From NCBI RefSeq assembly GCF_018687715.1, contig NC_056756.1, forward strand, positions 40,334,480 through 40,398,479: DNA of 64,000 nt, written 5' to 3'. This stretch comes from Carya illinoinensis. Its lineage: Eukaryota > Streptophyta > Magnoliopsida > Fagales > Juglandaceae. Position numbers and translations under genes: made by a program. Positions 11,830 to 23,402 of this stretch are shown piece by piece. The notes under the pieces were generated by a model. That model made no database searches. It was not told the DNA's origin and worked only from the letters and a program-made list of their open reading frames with translations. Each line of letters starts with the position of its first letter. The stretch's first letter is position 1.

Positions 11830-14800
11830 TTGGCGTCATCTGTAGTATCTGGGTTACTTTGATCTAACAACATTAGTGTGTCTTTCGTACCAGTTACAAC
11901 CCTCTACCAAATGGCCCATATTCAGGAAGCCCTCTCAGCTAATCAAAGAGGTGTACCCGTAGAAGTAGAGGAGTTCAAGGGAAGGCCAACTTCGAGATTA
12001 TAGGAGCTCAAGACCATCAAATCAAGGAAGCATGCGACAAAACTAGTTCAAGCCTGCCTTGCTAGTTCAGCCTCCACCTCTTGAACTCATCGATCGGGAG
12101 GTGGAAACTTGGGATGAGTGGAATCTAAAATTGGGAGAGACTGAAGAGCCCCTTGAGTTAGTATCCTTGGATGTCATACGTTCAGAGAGGAGGGTGAGAA
12201 TTGACTCAAGGATGAGCTGTGAGGTAAGGTCCCACAAACATGCTTGGGATTGACTAAAACGTGAACAATCACCGCTTGAGTGTGAATCCAAATGCCAAGA
12301 AAGTCCAGCAAAAGAGGTGAAATTTTAGCACAAAGAAATATGTTGTGATAGCAAAGGACCTGGACCAACTACTCGCCATAGGGTTCATCCGGGAAGCCCA
12401 CTATCCGAAATGGCTTTCCAACATAGTTATAGTATAAAAGTCGAATGACAAGTGGATGATGTATGTCGACTTCACCGACTTGAGTAAGACATACCCGAAG
12501 AACAGCTTTTCTCTGCCTTGCATCGACCTAATTGTCAACTCGACAATTGGGAATAAAATGTTGAGCTTTATGGATGCCTACTTTAGATACAATAAGATCC
12601 AAATGAGCCATGAAGATGAAGAAAAGATCGTCTTCATCACATATTGAGGCCTGTACTATTATCAAGTGATGCCTTTCGGCCTTAAGGACACTGGAACCAC
12701 CTACCATAGGTTGGTTAATTGGATGTTCAAAGAGAAAATCAACCGAAATGCATAATTGTACGCTGATGACCTGCTTGTCAAAAGCAAAGAGCCTGAGGGC
12801 CTTTTTGATGATTTGTGAAAGGCCTTTGTAGTCCTTCGAAAATACTAGACGATGCTCAACCCTATGAAGTGTGGTTTCAGCATAGGATCGGGAAAATCCC
12901 TCATATTCATGGTCTTGGAAAGAGGCATTGAAGCTAATTCGGAGAAGATTTAAGCTGTGATCAACATGAAATCTCTCAGACCATCAACGAAATACAGAGA
13001 CTCACGGGGATAGTCACAGCACTCAATCAATTTGTTTCCCAATTGATAGACAAACACTCACCATTCCTCCAAGTGTTACGGTAAGTTCATGAGTGGAATG
13101 ATGATTGTGAAGTGGCATTTACCTTGTTTAAGGAATACCTCACTAACTTGCCCCTGCTAAGCTAAACAGTGTCGGGAGAAACCTTGTACCTGTACTTGTT
13201 CATCACAATCGCCATTGTCTTGGCGGCGTTGGTCCGGGAGGAAAAAAATGTGCAAAAACTCGTTTACTACACCAGTAAGGCCCTAAGAGTAGCGGAGCCA
13301 AGATACCCATTGATGGAACTGTTGACATGTGCATAGTGGCTACTCTTCGACTAAGGCCCTACTTTCAAACACATCCGATACAAGTCCTAACGGAAGTGTC
13401 GTTAAAGAAGGTCCTTTAACGCTGGGACACATCTGGGTGGTTGGTAAATTGGTTAATCAAATTGAGTGAATTCAAGATCAACAATGTCCCTCAAACGATC
13501 ATCAAAAGGCAAGTCTTGAAGGTATCCACCCCACCAAAAGACAACAAGTGACATGTCTACGTTGACAGCTCGTCATGCTGAAGGTGAGGGTGTGAGAGTA
13601 TATGTAGTTTTTGATAAAGGGGAGGAGACCTACCACTCGATAAAACTCAAGTTCAAGACTACCAACTATGAAGCAAAATATGGGGCTTTACTGGTAGGCC
13701 TCACCATCAAAAGGACCCTGGACTCGATGGACATAAAAGTAAAGATGAACTCCGAGATATTGGCAAACCACGTTAAATGGAAGTATGTGGTGAAGAGCAA
13801 AAGACTCTAACTCTATCTGCAATGAGTATGGAAAGAGTGTAACTGAATCCAGAGCTTCACCATCAAATAAATTCTACGAAAGAACAATTGGAAAGTGAAC
13901 TGACTAGCACAAGATGCATCAAGCATAGATGACACAGAACTACCATGGGAAATAGTCACTATGGTAATAGAGGTCCCGGTCATGGGAATCATGATCTAAG
14001 AAATAGGGGATGCCATACCCGAGTGGGCCCATAAGATAAATATGTTCTAACCATAGGAGAGCTATCGGTCTAGAAAAAGGAGGAAATGAGAGTAAAAAAT
14101 AGCCCACTATGTCTTGGCTAACTGGAAGTTGTATAGACAAGGCTTCTCTTCCCCCCTCCTTTGGCGTATCTCCTCAGAAAAGGCTAGCGTGAGCTACATC
14201 AGCATAGATGAAACAGAAATACATGAAGAGTTATGTGGAAATAACTCGAGTGGGAGGACCATGACAGGAAAGGCACTAAGGGCTAGTTACTATTGGCCCC
14301 AAGCCCTCAAGGACACAAGCGTTTGTCTGAAAGTGTAAAAAGTGCCAAATGCACACGTCGATTCTGCATTGCCCACTTGAGGAGATGACGTCTGTCAGTT
14401 CCCCTTGGTCGTTCACTCAGGGGGACTAGATATCGTCGAGCCAATGCCACAGGGGAAAGGTGGTGCAAAGTTCATTTTGGTGGCGGGGGACCATTTGATG
14501 AAGTGGGTGAAGGCAGAGCCCTTTGCAAAGATAACTGCTGCCAATGTAATCCAGTTTTTGTGGAAGGCCGTGGTGTGTCGATATGGCATACCTTGGGTCA
14601 TCCTTGCAGACAACGGAGACAATTCAATTGCGACCATTACAGAAACTAGTTCAACGAGCTAGGTATAAAGGCTAGATATTCATCTTTAGGACACCTCGAG
14701 CTAACAAAAAGATTGAACTGACCAACAAGACCCTGGTAGGAATTTTGAAAAAGATGTTGACAATCAAGAAGGGGAGCATGGGCAGAAGAGCTCCTCAGGG

Positions 14801-14871
14801 TCCTATAGACATATTGCACCACGGTTAAAACCCCAACTGGAGAGACCCCTTTACATTAGTATATGTGAGTA

Positions 14872-15070
14872 GAGCTTTGCTAGGTACAAGCGAGTTCGCG
14901 CACCAAATTGCGTATCGTTATTTAAAAAATAATTGAGAGAAGAAGAAAATTTCATATATCATGAAAATTATTTTCATTTTCAATTCACATTATTTCATTA
15001 AACATAAGCCTTATATATCAATATCGATACAAAAATTAGTATACGAACTTGCTTGCAAGAATATTTTTCC
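14872..15070. mobile_element. Mutator-like MITE (199 bp) inside integrase
   Basis: Begins GAGCTTTGCTAGGTACAAGC; the reverse complement of its right end reads GGAAAAATATTCTTGCAAGC. Imperfect 9-bp target duplications flank it: ATGTGAGTA at 14863-14871 and ATGGGAATA at 15071-15079. Removing it restores continuity of the integrase reading (..YVSRA / AVIPVEVGIP..). Non-coding and AT-rich. Same family as 18054-18223 and 57101-57270. Confidence 0.75.
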
Positions 15071-15285
15071 ATGGGAATAAGCGGTCATCCCAGTGGAGGT
15101 AGGTATACTAAGCTTCCAAGTTCAGCATTTCAACAAAAGAACAAATTAATAGGGTTTGCATACAAATCTGGACTTGGTAGAGGAGACAAAAGGAAGTCAG
15201 TATGAGGATAGTAGTTGGCAATAGGAGAAAATAATAGTAATTCAATCAAAGAGTCAAACCTCGGTCTTTCGGAGGACTTGGTACT

Positions 15286-15460
15286 GGTGGGCAACAGGGC
15301 TCCACCCCACCCTTGCCCGCTCATGCAGGGGAGGGGCACGGGAAACAAAGGTGGGGGCGGCCTGGGCCTAAGCTTAGCCCAAAAACACACACACACACAC
15401 ACATATATATATGTGGGGTTTAATTTAACCCTAGCCCCCTCTTCCCCCCATGACTCTCTT

Positions 15461-15512
<52 letters not shown>

Positions 15513-15736
15513 ATTATTTCTTATTCATTGATTGTTGAGATTATGGATTTTTTATACATGTATTTTTTTGCAACCATGGCCGGTTGTGGGTGGTGGATGG
15601 GGGGTTTAAGGAGTGGGGGTCCATCCTTGTCCCCATTGTGAGGGGCCGGGTTCTTAGCTGGGGGAGACTCCACCCTTCGCTCATGAGAGGGCAGAAAAGG
15701 GGCTACTTCACCCCATTGGGTGCAGGTAGCACCCTT
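15286..15736. mobile_element. Unclassified 451-bp insertion in the integrase C-terminus
   Basis: The integrase reading ..QRVKPRSF stops near 15270 and resumes after 15737 with residues that lead to PRWEEPY. A 13-bp direct repeat flanks the insert: AGGACTTGGTACT at 15273-15285 and AGGACTTGGTGCT at 15737-15749. The insert is much more G/C-rich than its surroundings and holds a (CA)n tract at 15386-15403 and a (CT)n tract at 15464-15509. No TIR, poly-A tail or coding domain was found. A 13-bp duplication would suit target-primed (LINE/SINE-type) integration, but that is inference. Confidence 0.6.
15464..15509. repeat. (CT)n microsatellite
   Basis: An uninterrupted CT run, inside the 451-bp insertion. 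Confidence 0.95.
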
Positions 15737-16019
15737 AGGACTTGGTGCTAAGAAAAACATAAGTGACCTCCCAGAAGAAGGAAAACAAAGGCCAAGGTGG
15801 GAAGAACCATACATGGCCATAGCCAGCCACCAACTCGAAACATATTAACACAAGGATGCAAAAGCAAAGGAACTACCACGCCCATGGAATGCGGATCACC
15901 TCAAGAAGTAGTTTGTCTAAAGACCCGTAAAAGGGGGGTTATGCCACTTAAGCCATGTAAATCAAAGTTCTCAATAAAATGTTCTATTACTTACTCTTTG
16001 CTAAATTGCCATAGGAACT

Positions 16020-16495
16020 TTGTGCTTGTACCTAGGTGATATAAGAGGAAACGCCTCTCTCAAGTGTCCGAGTCTCTCCTCATTACCCAACATGGTCAAG
16101 TATATCTCCTATTTCGTTACTTAAGCCGATGTTCCACTCTCACACTCAAGAGATATAGGAGGGAACACCTCTCCCAAGTGTCCTAGTCTCTCCTTGCCAC
16201 CCATCGCAGTCATGTCCATTTCCCGTCTACTCATCTAAGTCAATACTCTGTGCTTGCCCCCAAGTAATATAGGAGGGAACACCTCTCCCAAGCGTCCCAA
16301 ACTCTCATCGCTACCTAGCGCGGTCAAGTCCATCTCCACTTAGTTACTTAAGTTGATTCTCTGAGCTTGCACCTAGGCAATATAGGAAGGAACACATCTC
16401 CCAAGTGTCTCAGTCTCTCCTCGCCATCCAATGATATTAAGTCCATCTCTCGATTGATCATCTAAGCTGGTGCTCCACACTGGCGCCTAAAGTCA
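16020..16495. repeat. Tandem array, about 4 units of ~114 bp
   Basis: The marker phrase (G/A)ATATAGGA(G/A)GGAACACCTCTC recurs at about 16037, 16150, 16266 and 16379, a spacing of 113-116 bp. Each unit continues with CCCAAGTGTC..TCTCTCCTCGCCA and GGTCAAGTCCATCTCC. Units differ by scattered substitutions. The array lies just downstream of the integrase end of the Tat-type relic, in what would be its 3' untranslated region. Confidence 0.85.
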
Positions 16496-16735
16496 AAGAT
16501 TACCCCAACCGATTTCAAATTTGAGAGGACACGCGATGAAAGAAGTTTAATCAAACCCTAAGTCAGATGGGGGTGAAGAGCATGGAAATTGCAAAAGCAA
16601 TAATGGGTGAAAAAAGCATGAACGCGTAATTGCAGGAAGAAAAGATGTCGAGAATCATATCCACTATACATTAGGTGTTACAAAATACAACATTCCTCGT
16701 GTCCCCGTGCTAGGTCGGGGTGGAAAACACAACTC

Positions 16736-16778
<43 letters not shown>

Positions 16779-17034
16779 CATGAATACAAACGTCCTCAAC
16801 ACATCAGAAATGAGGAGTTGGAGGTGGAAAGGCACCGAGCAACAAGCTGAGTTCCAAGGAATCGAGGAACTGGAGCAAGGAATTTTTAGGGCGTAAAGTC
16901 TTCAATTCGAGTTCAAGAAGGTTGGTCCCAAGGTTCTCAAGAGCAAAGTCTCACATCTTTTCCAACCCTTCCTGTAGCCATAGCCCCCGACCCTGTTGAA
17001 AAAATTGTAATAATTAGTTTGAAAATATTTGTAT
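16496..17034. other. Remaining 3' region of the gypsy relic, with a GA repeat
   Basis: Non-coding sequence after the tandem array. It contains a (GA)n run at 16740-16776 and a GA-rich stretch to about 16920. It may include degraded 3' UTR or LTR, but I found no duplicate of the proposed 5' LTR. Confidence 0.4.
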
Positions 17035-17640
17035 TTGAATTATGTTTAGAAAAGAGATGAGATGTGATGAAAATTTTGGGATGAGACTTTTTTTTCCAAA
17101 CAAGTCCAAACACTTAATTTGAAAATTTAGGATTCTTTGTTGTGTTCTGATATGGGAAAATCAACACTATTTGTCCTCTTGTCAGATATGTATCCACAAA
17201 TAATAATAGTAAAAATAAATATAAGAGCATCAAAACATCCCCATAGCCTAGAAACCTAAGGGTAGGTTTAAGTTTGGGGCTTCAAATGAGAAACAAAATT
17301 TTTATTTGATCTCATTCATCTCATCACATTTTATTTCCAAATATAATTCAAATATAAAATTTTCAAACTAATCATTATAACTTTTTCAAATTTTCAAATA
17401 AAAAATAAAAGCAATTCCAACTTTTTTAAATCCTAAACAAAAATAATATTATAAAATTATATTCTAACAATATTATAACTTTATAATATTTTTTTTATTT
17501 AACTTTTTCTCTCTCATTTCTAAAAATTTAAAAAATACTCAACTTAAACCATTTCACTATAATTCGCAAATTATCTTATTATTATTTACAAAATTCTTAT
17601 CTTATCTCACTTTTCAAACTTATCAATTTATACAATTAAA
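17035..17640. repeat. MITE family C remnants
   Basis: Contains AGAGATGAGATGTGATGA at about 17052 and the opposite-orientation CTCATTCATCTCATCACATT at about 17311, followed by the AT-rich core (ATAATATTATAAAATTATATTC) seen in the other TCATCTCATC copies. No coding sequence. Confidence 0.45.
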
Positions 17641-18053
17641 ATTAGATTAATTAAATTTTCTTAGGGCAGTAAGGGAGGTACCACCGATTGCGTTTTATGC
17701 AACTCAATCATGGATTGTGGTACCATAATTGTAAGCCAAAATAAGAAAATCCGATGGAATTTTCTATCTTCTTATTTTTTAAAGATAAATAATATTTATA
17801 GTAATATATATAAAATGAGTAATGTTAAATATAATTTTAATGTATCTAACATTACATTAAAATATCAAACGGCAATAGATCAAATATATTATGGATAAAA
17901 ATGGAGAAAAAGATGAAGAATTTGATAAAAAAAAAAAAAAAAAAAAAGGTCCTATAACATAAAAATGGCAAGGGAGGAATAAATTAGAACCTCTTGGTCT
18001 CTTGGAAGAGGCAGGGAGTTTACACGAAGGGGTTTTGAAAGTCTTTTACCTTT
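17641..18053. other. Gene-free AT-rich spacer
   Basis: Includes a poly-A run at about 17928-17947. No gene or RNA recognised. Confidence 0.5.
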
Positions 18054-18223
18054 GAAAAAATTTAGTTACAAGCATAATTATGTATTAATATGTAACTAAT
18101 GTATTGTAATTGATTAAAAAATAGATTTTTATTGAAAACAGTATTAATTTAAATTTTAAATATGTAATAATCAGTATTAATATGCAGATTAATATTCAAC
18201 TATACTTGTACGTAACAAAACTC
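18054..18223. mobile_element. Mutator-like MITE (170 bp) with perfect 9-bp TSD
   Basis: The target duplication TTTACCTTT is perfect at 18045-18053 and 18224-18232. The left end GAAAAAATTTAGTTACAAGC faces a right end whose reverse complement is GAGTTTTGTTACGTACAAG. AT-rich and non-coding. This copy defines the family best. Confidence 0.8.
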
Positions 18224-18349
18224 TTTACCTTTATTCTTTATTGTCAGCCATCTTTTGTCTCAAATGGAATAAAATTCCAATGCGTGTGTAACGTATTCAC
18301 TATTGTTTCTCAAGATCCTTTCTTCTAGTTCTTGAAAATTTTTCCTAGT

Positions 18350-18700
18350 TTATTTTCATAATTATTTTTATCTCATTTTATTTTATTTTATCTGATCTAA
18401 CTATTATAATATTTTTCAATTTTTATATAAAATAAAATAAATAATTCAACTTATTCAAATTCTAAAATAAAAAAAAGATAAAAAATATATATTCTAATAA
18501 TATTTTATTCAAATTTTAACATTTATCTTAACTCATCTGATCTCATTTAAGAAAATTTATTCATTACAAATTTTTCAAATTTTTATATAAAATAAAATAA
18601 ACAATTTAATTTTTTTTAATTTTAAAATCAAAATAGTATTTTATTCAACTTTCAACTTTTATTTCAACTCAACTTATCTAGAAAAAAAAAAAAAACAAAC
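18350..18700. repeat. MITE family C, two adjacent copies
   Basis: TTTTATCTCATTTTATTTTA and AACTCATCTGATCTCATTTA delimit AT-rich blocks with the core TTATATAAAATAAAATAAA(T/C)AAT, which appears twice (about 18422 and 18585). Related to the copies at 8868 and 47405. Confidence 0.5.
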
Positions 18701-19780
18701 GGCTAAATGAAACCTCCCTACAAAATGTTGGGTGAATGTGTGTTTTCCTTAAAAAAAAAAAAAAATGTACAAAAAAATCATATCAATTTTTTTTAAAAAT
18801 ACAAATTTTCTGTTTCCATTTTCTTTTATAGGCTTTGTGTAAACTGTTGATGATTGGAAATTTTATTTATGTTAGAGAATAGAGATCCAAACCATATTCA
18901 GAGAAAAAAAGAATATTTTTAAATTTTTTTATTATAATTTCCATTCGTAAATTAGCATATTTCTTTTGAAAGTTTTAGGTTCAAGTCTTAAAACAGGTTA
19001 ATTTTATTGGTTTATATTTTAAATATCCATATGAGTTTACAGCCACGTAACCTAAAAAAGAAATATTTATAATATCTATATGAAAAATTCTACGCATCAT
19101 CTTTATACTATTACATTTTATATAAATTTTTAATTTTTAATTTTTTTCTTATTAAATATGTAGTATATAGATAATGGGTAAAAGAACTTAATTAGTTCAG
19201 GAATAATAAAATAAAAAATATGATATACAATGTGTAGAAATGATAGGTAGTAAAACTCTACTTATATAAAGAATACTTTCAATCCAATATTAAAATATTT
19301 TTTACAATATTTTACGTCCTAAAAATAAAAACAACATTGATAATCTTGAAGCATTGCCAACTTTCAAAAAATCAACAGGCTGAGAAACTCATAATCCCAC
19401 GCTTACGATCGTTTTTTAATTGAGTTGAGATGAATTAAGTTTTTTATAAATAATAATAATTTGAGATAGTAAAATATAGTTTGTGAAATCTATTTAAGAT
19501 GAATTTAAATGTATTTATAAAAAGTTAAAAAAGATTAAAATTTTGCGTATAAAAATATGTTAAGATAAAAAAAATTATGAATTATATGTATAAAAAAATT
19601 TTAAATTAAAATAAATTTAATAATTTAAGAGTAGACGTGTAAATATCAGACTTATATTAAAATTGGACTGAAATCCATCTAAGTTACAAACGGATTAGAG
19701 ATTCAACTTGTGACAACAAAAACGCAAAAAACTCTTGGAATCTCACGATTTCCTTTTCATTTGCTGCAGGCATGTGTGGT
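18701..19780. other. Gene-free AT-rich spacer upstream of GRF
   Basis: No gene is seen. A possible MITE (about 19082-19258) has edges AAAATTCTACGCATCATC and GTAGAAATGATAGGTAG. The last few hundred bases would belong to the distal GRF promoter. Confidence 0.4.
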
Positions 19781-19822
19781 TTGCAACCAAACACACATAA
19801 AAAGCTTCAGAGAGCGCAGGCT

Positions 19823-19828
19823 TATAAA
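19823..19828 (+). promoter_or_regulatory. Putative TATA box of the GRF gene
   Basis: TATAAA within GGCTTATAAATGAAGC, about 330 bp upstream of the GRF start codon and before a CT/CA-rich leader (ACACACACACAGAGACACTT). Position and context fit a plant core promoter with a transcription start around 19850-19860. No transcript data are available here. Confidence 0.5.
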
Positions 19829-20036
19829 TGAAGCTCAGTTACCCGTACAGAACTTAAAAACCCCGTTACAGTAGCTTAAGAAAGAGCCTCGCCCAATAAA
19901 ATGAGACCAAACCTTGTCCCTTGGGGTTCATCCACATAGTCGCTGCCCCCCATTCCCAACACACACACACAGAGACACTTTCAGACACCAGCACACAAAC
20001 TTAGCAGAGTGCGACACACTGAGAGAGCAAATCTAA

Positions 20037-20099
20037 ATGGTTGAGACAGAGGCTGATCCCTGTCCCATGCTTTTCAGTGTCTCAAGGGGCCATTTTTGA
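20037..20099 (+). promoter_or_regulatory. Upstream ORF (20 codons) in the GRF leader
   Basis: An ATG at 20037 opens a frame of 20 sense codons (MVETEADPCP... to ...RGHF) that ends at TGA 20097-20099. That is 55 bp before the main ATG at 20155 and out of frame with it. A ribosome scanning from a start site near 19850 would meet this ATG first, so it could reduce GRF translation. Its context (TCTAAATGG) has A at -3 and G at +4, which is favourable. Confidence 0.55.
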
Positions 20100-20154
20100 G
20101 CTTTGTGGGTCTAGAGGGAAGGCGTTATAAGGGTCAGAAATAGTTGTGGTGGAG

Positions 20155-23100
20155 ATGAACAGTAGTGGGGGTGGTGGAGGAGGTGGCGGTGGGGGTGGTG
20201 GGGCTGGGAATGGGGTGGGGACAGTAATGGTGGGAGGGATGAGGTCACCTTTTACAGCGTCACAATGGCAGGAGCTGGAGCACCAAGCTTTGATCTTCAA
20301 GTATATGATGGCTGGTTTGCCTGTGCCACCTGATCTTGTGCTCCCCATTCAGAAAAGCTTCGAGTCCATTTCTCATAGGTTCTTCCACCAACCCACCAGT
20401 AAGTCAATCTCGCCCTCTCTCCCCCCTACAGATTTATTGGTTTGATTCGGTTTCTGGGTGTGTGTGTGTGTGATTTCATTTGAAGAATCTCCCTTTTCGT
20501 ATTTTTTTGACCATAAAAATCAGTGCTTTGCGTTTTTTTCATTTCTCTTCGTTGTTTGTTTTGACAAGCATAGAGAACCGTTTCAGATGGGTTTTTTCTT
20601 TTTTATTGAGAAACAAAAAATTTTGTGATAGTAAACAGAGAGTTTGGTGGTTATTGATGTACATTCAGAAAAAAAGTTATTATTGATGTACTGGATATGT
20701 CAGTGTTTTTGTTAAATGGTCTTCCAATGTATTTTATCTCATTTTGGAAGTACAGTGAGCAAACAAAAGAATATTTTCATCAGTTTCATTCCCATGTGGC
20801 AGATGAGGGAATACCCGTGAGCCCATGAATCCGTTGACTCGAATTTCAGTTGGGGCTTAACTATGCCATGATCATCCAACTCATTCATGGGCAAAAGCTT
20901 TACTTTTATTCCTTGGCATTTGGTTTTATTTTTAAAAAGAAAATAGTATTTCATTTGCTCTTGCTTTGCAATTAATGTCATCAGAAAAAAATTTCTGATC
21001 GAGGTCATTGCTGTTTGTTTCCAGAGTTTGATTAGACGATTTCAATATAACTATTTCCTAGTTCTTCTACTACTACTCCGGAAACTGCATCTGGTGGTGT
21101 CTCCATTTCCCTAATTGCGCGAGCTACGTCCTTGCTCTACTTATAGCATATATATATATGTATATAATGTTTTGATCAGCATTTTTTTTTGTTTTGCTAA
21201 GTTATATTATATATACACAGAAACGGCACAAATAATGGGTTCTTATGCATCTGAAAGCAGGGCATGTTATATTGACTTTCCAGCCATCTTGTATTCATCT
21301 TCTTTGGTTGGTTTTGTGATTGTCACTATATATATATATAAGTATTCTCCCCGAGGCCATTGACCATGTTCTCATTTCATCATCATGCTCTTATGCTTTT
21401 GTAAGTTGTCGATATCAGAAGATTTTTTTTGGCTAATCCTATCCTTCTCTTCAGCAATTTTTTAACCACACTCCTGATATTGTCAAAGTTTGGTTTGTAA
21501 AGTGCGTCACTTTTAGCCTTATGTGTTATCCTTGTGACATTTTGCTTATGGTATATTAAATTTTATATCACTTTCGATATCTGGTTAGCACTATTGATAG
21601 ATGGCGTATGTATATATATTATGAGTATAGATAGATGGTCTATTTAACATTTGGGTATAATTTTGCAGTGGGCTATTGCTCCTTCTATGGGAAGAAGGTG
21701 GATCCGGAGCCAGGACGATGCCGGAGGACTGATGGCAAAAAGTGGAGGTGTTCCAAAGACGCGTACCCGGACTCCAAGTACTGTGAGCGCCACATGCACC
21801 GTGGCCGCAACCGTTCAAGAAAGCCTGTGGAATCGCAAACCATGACACAGTCATCATCGTCTACTGTGACATCACTGACTGTTACTGGAGGCAGCAGTGG
21901 AAATGAGAGCTTCCAGAGCCTTCCGTTGAGTGCCTTTGGTAATCCCCAAGGCGCCAGTTCTGGAACCAACCAATCCCAATATCATTTGGACTCTATTCCG
22001 TTTGGAATCCCAAACAAAGATTACAGGTATCACATTCCCTGCAATTTGCTTTTGCTCCAATTGGTTACTTAGATAGCGTAGGGAAAGGAAAGAAATCGAC
22101 AGCTTTGAATTCTTCAATTACATGAGAAATAAAATTCCACATTTGAGCTCATAGGACTTTATGGATATGAACTTCAGATTTCCGTAGTTTGGAAGCACCA
22201 AAATATATCGACAAACTGTTCCATGGTTCTAATATTTTTTTTCTTTTCTCAGTTTTGAGTTGTAGTGCAAGTTATTGTAATTATTTCCACATTGTTGTTG
22301 GATATCTCTGATTCTCTGCATTGTTGGACTCTTTTTTGGCCTTTAGACCAATTACAGAGATACAAATTGTGGGATTGCTTAGCTGTTAGAATTGTCACCT
22401 GATCTTAGTGCTATTTGGGCCCGTACTGTTGAAATTCTGGGGTGAGAGTGAAACCGGGTCTTCTGCCATCTGGGTAATGGAGATGTTAAAGGTACTTTTC
22501 AATTTGCTGCCAGATCCAGGGTTCTGGGCCCTGATGTCCATAAGGATATTTCTCTAGGGAGTTTTTATGCTTTTACATAGGGAGATGGTTTTTGACAGTG
22601 TTATTTTTGGTCTGGTTCTTTTTTTTTTTTTTTCCTGTAAAATTTCTTGTAGAGGTCTGACAACCATTTGACATAGTCCTTGGCATTCTTGTGCCTGGGA
22701 AGGTGCCTTCTGTCTTCAGTCTCTGCATAAGGGGAATGACGGGAATGATTGGCCTTTGCAGAATTTTGATGTCCATAGTATTGCCTGGCATATGTGGAAG
22801 AAAGGAATGTGTCGGTCTCTTTCTGGATTTTGGTGATTCTAAAGTTGGTTATAGAGAGTTGATAACTTTAATCCTAAATTTTCAATAAATCGGTTAGTGT
22901 CTGCCATATGTCACTTAAGTTATCGTTTTTTATCTTCTTCTTTTTTGGATCGGAAGTTATAGTTACCTTTAATGTGTCCAAACTTATTCTATTCCTACAT
23001 GCGACCATTCTGCCTGACATTTCGTATCTGCTTTGTTTGGTACTTAAACATATCCCTCGTTAGGAAAGCTTTAGCCATTAAAATTGCTATTGGGTCTAGT

Positions 23101-23360
23101 GTTTGTTGGGTCCATTCCTGAATTTGTTTGGCAGGAGTAATAGAGATTTTTCTGCATCTGGGTGATGGATACGTTGCATAAACTTTTTGATTTCTGCAAG
23201 GCTCAGGCTTCTGGGCCCCTAATGTCCACAAGGATAGCTGTTGAAATCCAACGTTTTTACAGTGTGTAAAATTGCAAAAATCTGACAAGCATTCTGAAAT
23301 TTTGGTGAGCCTGCCAATTAATGGCATCTTATTGATCTTCTGCAAGTGCAGTCTCCATCA

Positions 23361-23402
<42 letters not shown>

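Larger units (their letters stand above)
11830..15970 (+). pseudogene. Ty3/gypsy (Tat-type) retrotransposon pol relic
   Basis: A decayed polyprotein read in pieces on the + strand. A PBS-like TTGGCGTCATCTG at 11830 is followed by a short gag-like start (ATGGCCCATATTCAGG), after which most of gag and protease is missing. RT motifs run from about 12350 to 12810: GFIREAHYPKW, YVDFTDLSKTYPKNSF, SFMDAY, VMPFGL and the active site YADD at 12759-12770. An RNase H with TTNYEAKYGALLVGL lies at 13556-13810. Integrase runs from about 14400 to 15950, with GLDIVEPMPQGKGG, CRYGIPWVILADNG and a C-terminal WNADHLKK. Many stops and frameshifts show it is dead. The second, plant-type RNase H and the integrase tail are why I favour the Tat lineage (established family knowledge). 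It is interrupted by two insertions at 14872 and 15286. Confidence 0.85.

Noticed and set aside
13940..14140. Minus-strand frames opposite the gypsy integrase
   Set aside because: Shadow frames of the + strand pol relic.
20146..20154. GTG start nine bases upstream of the GRF ATG
   Set aside because: An in-frame ATG follows at 20155, and plant genes seldom start at GTG; the longer start adds only VVE.
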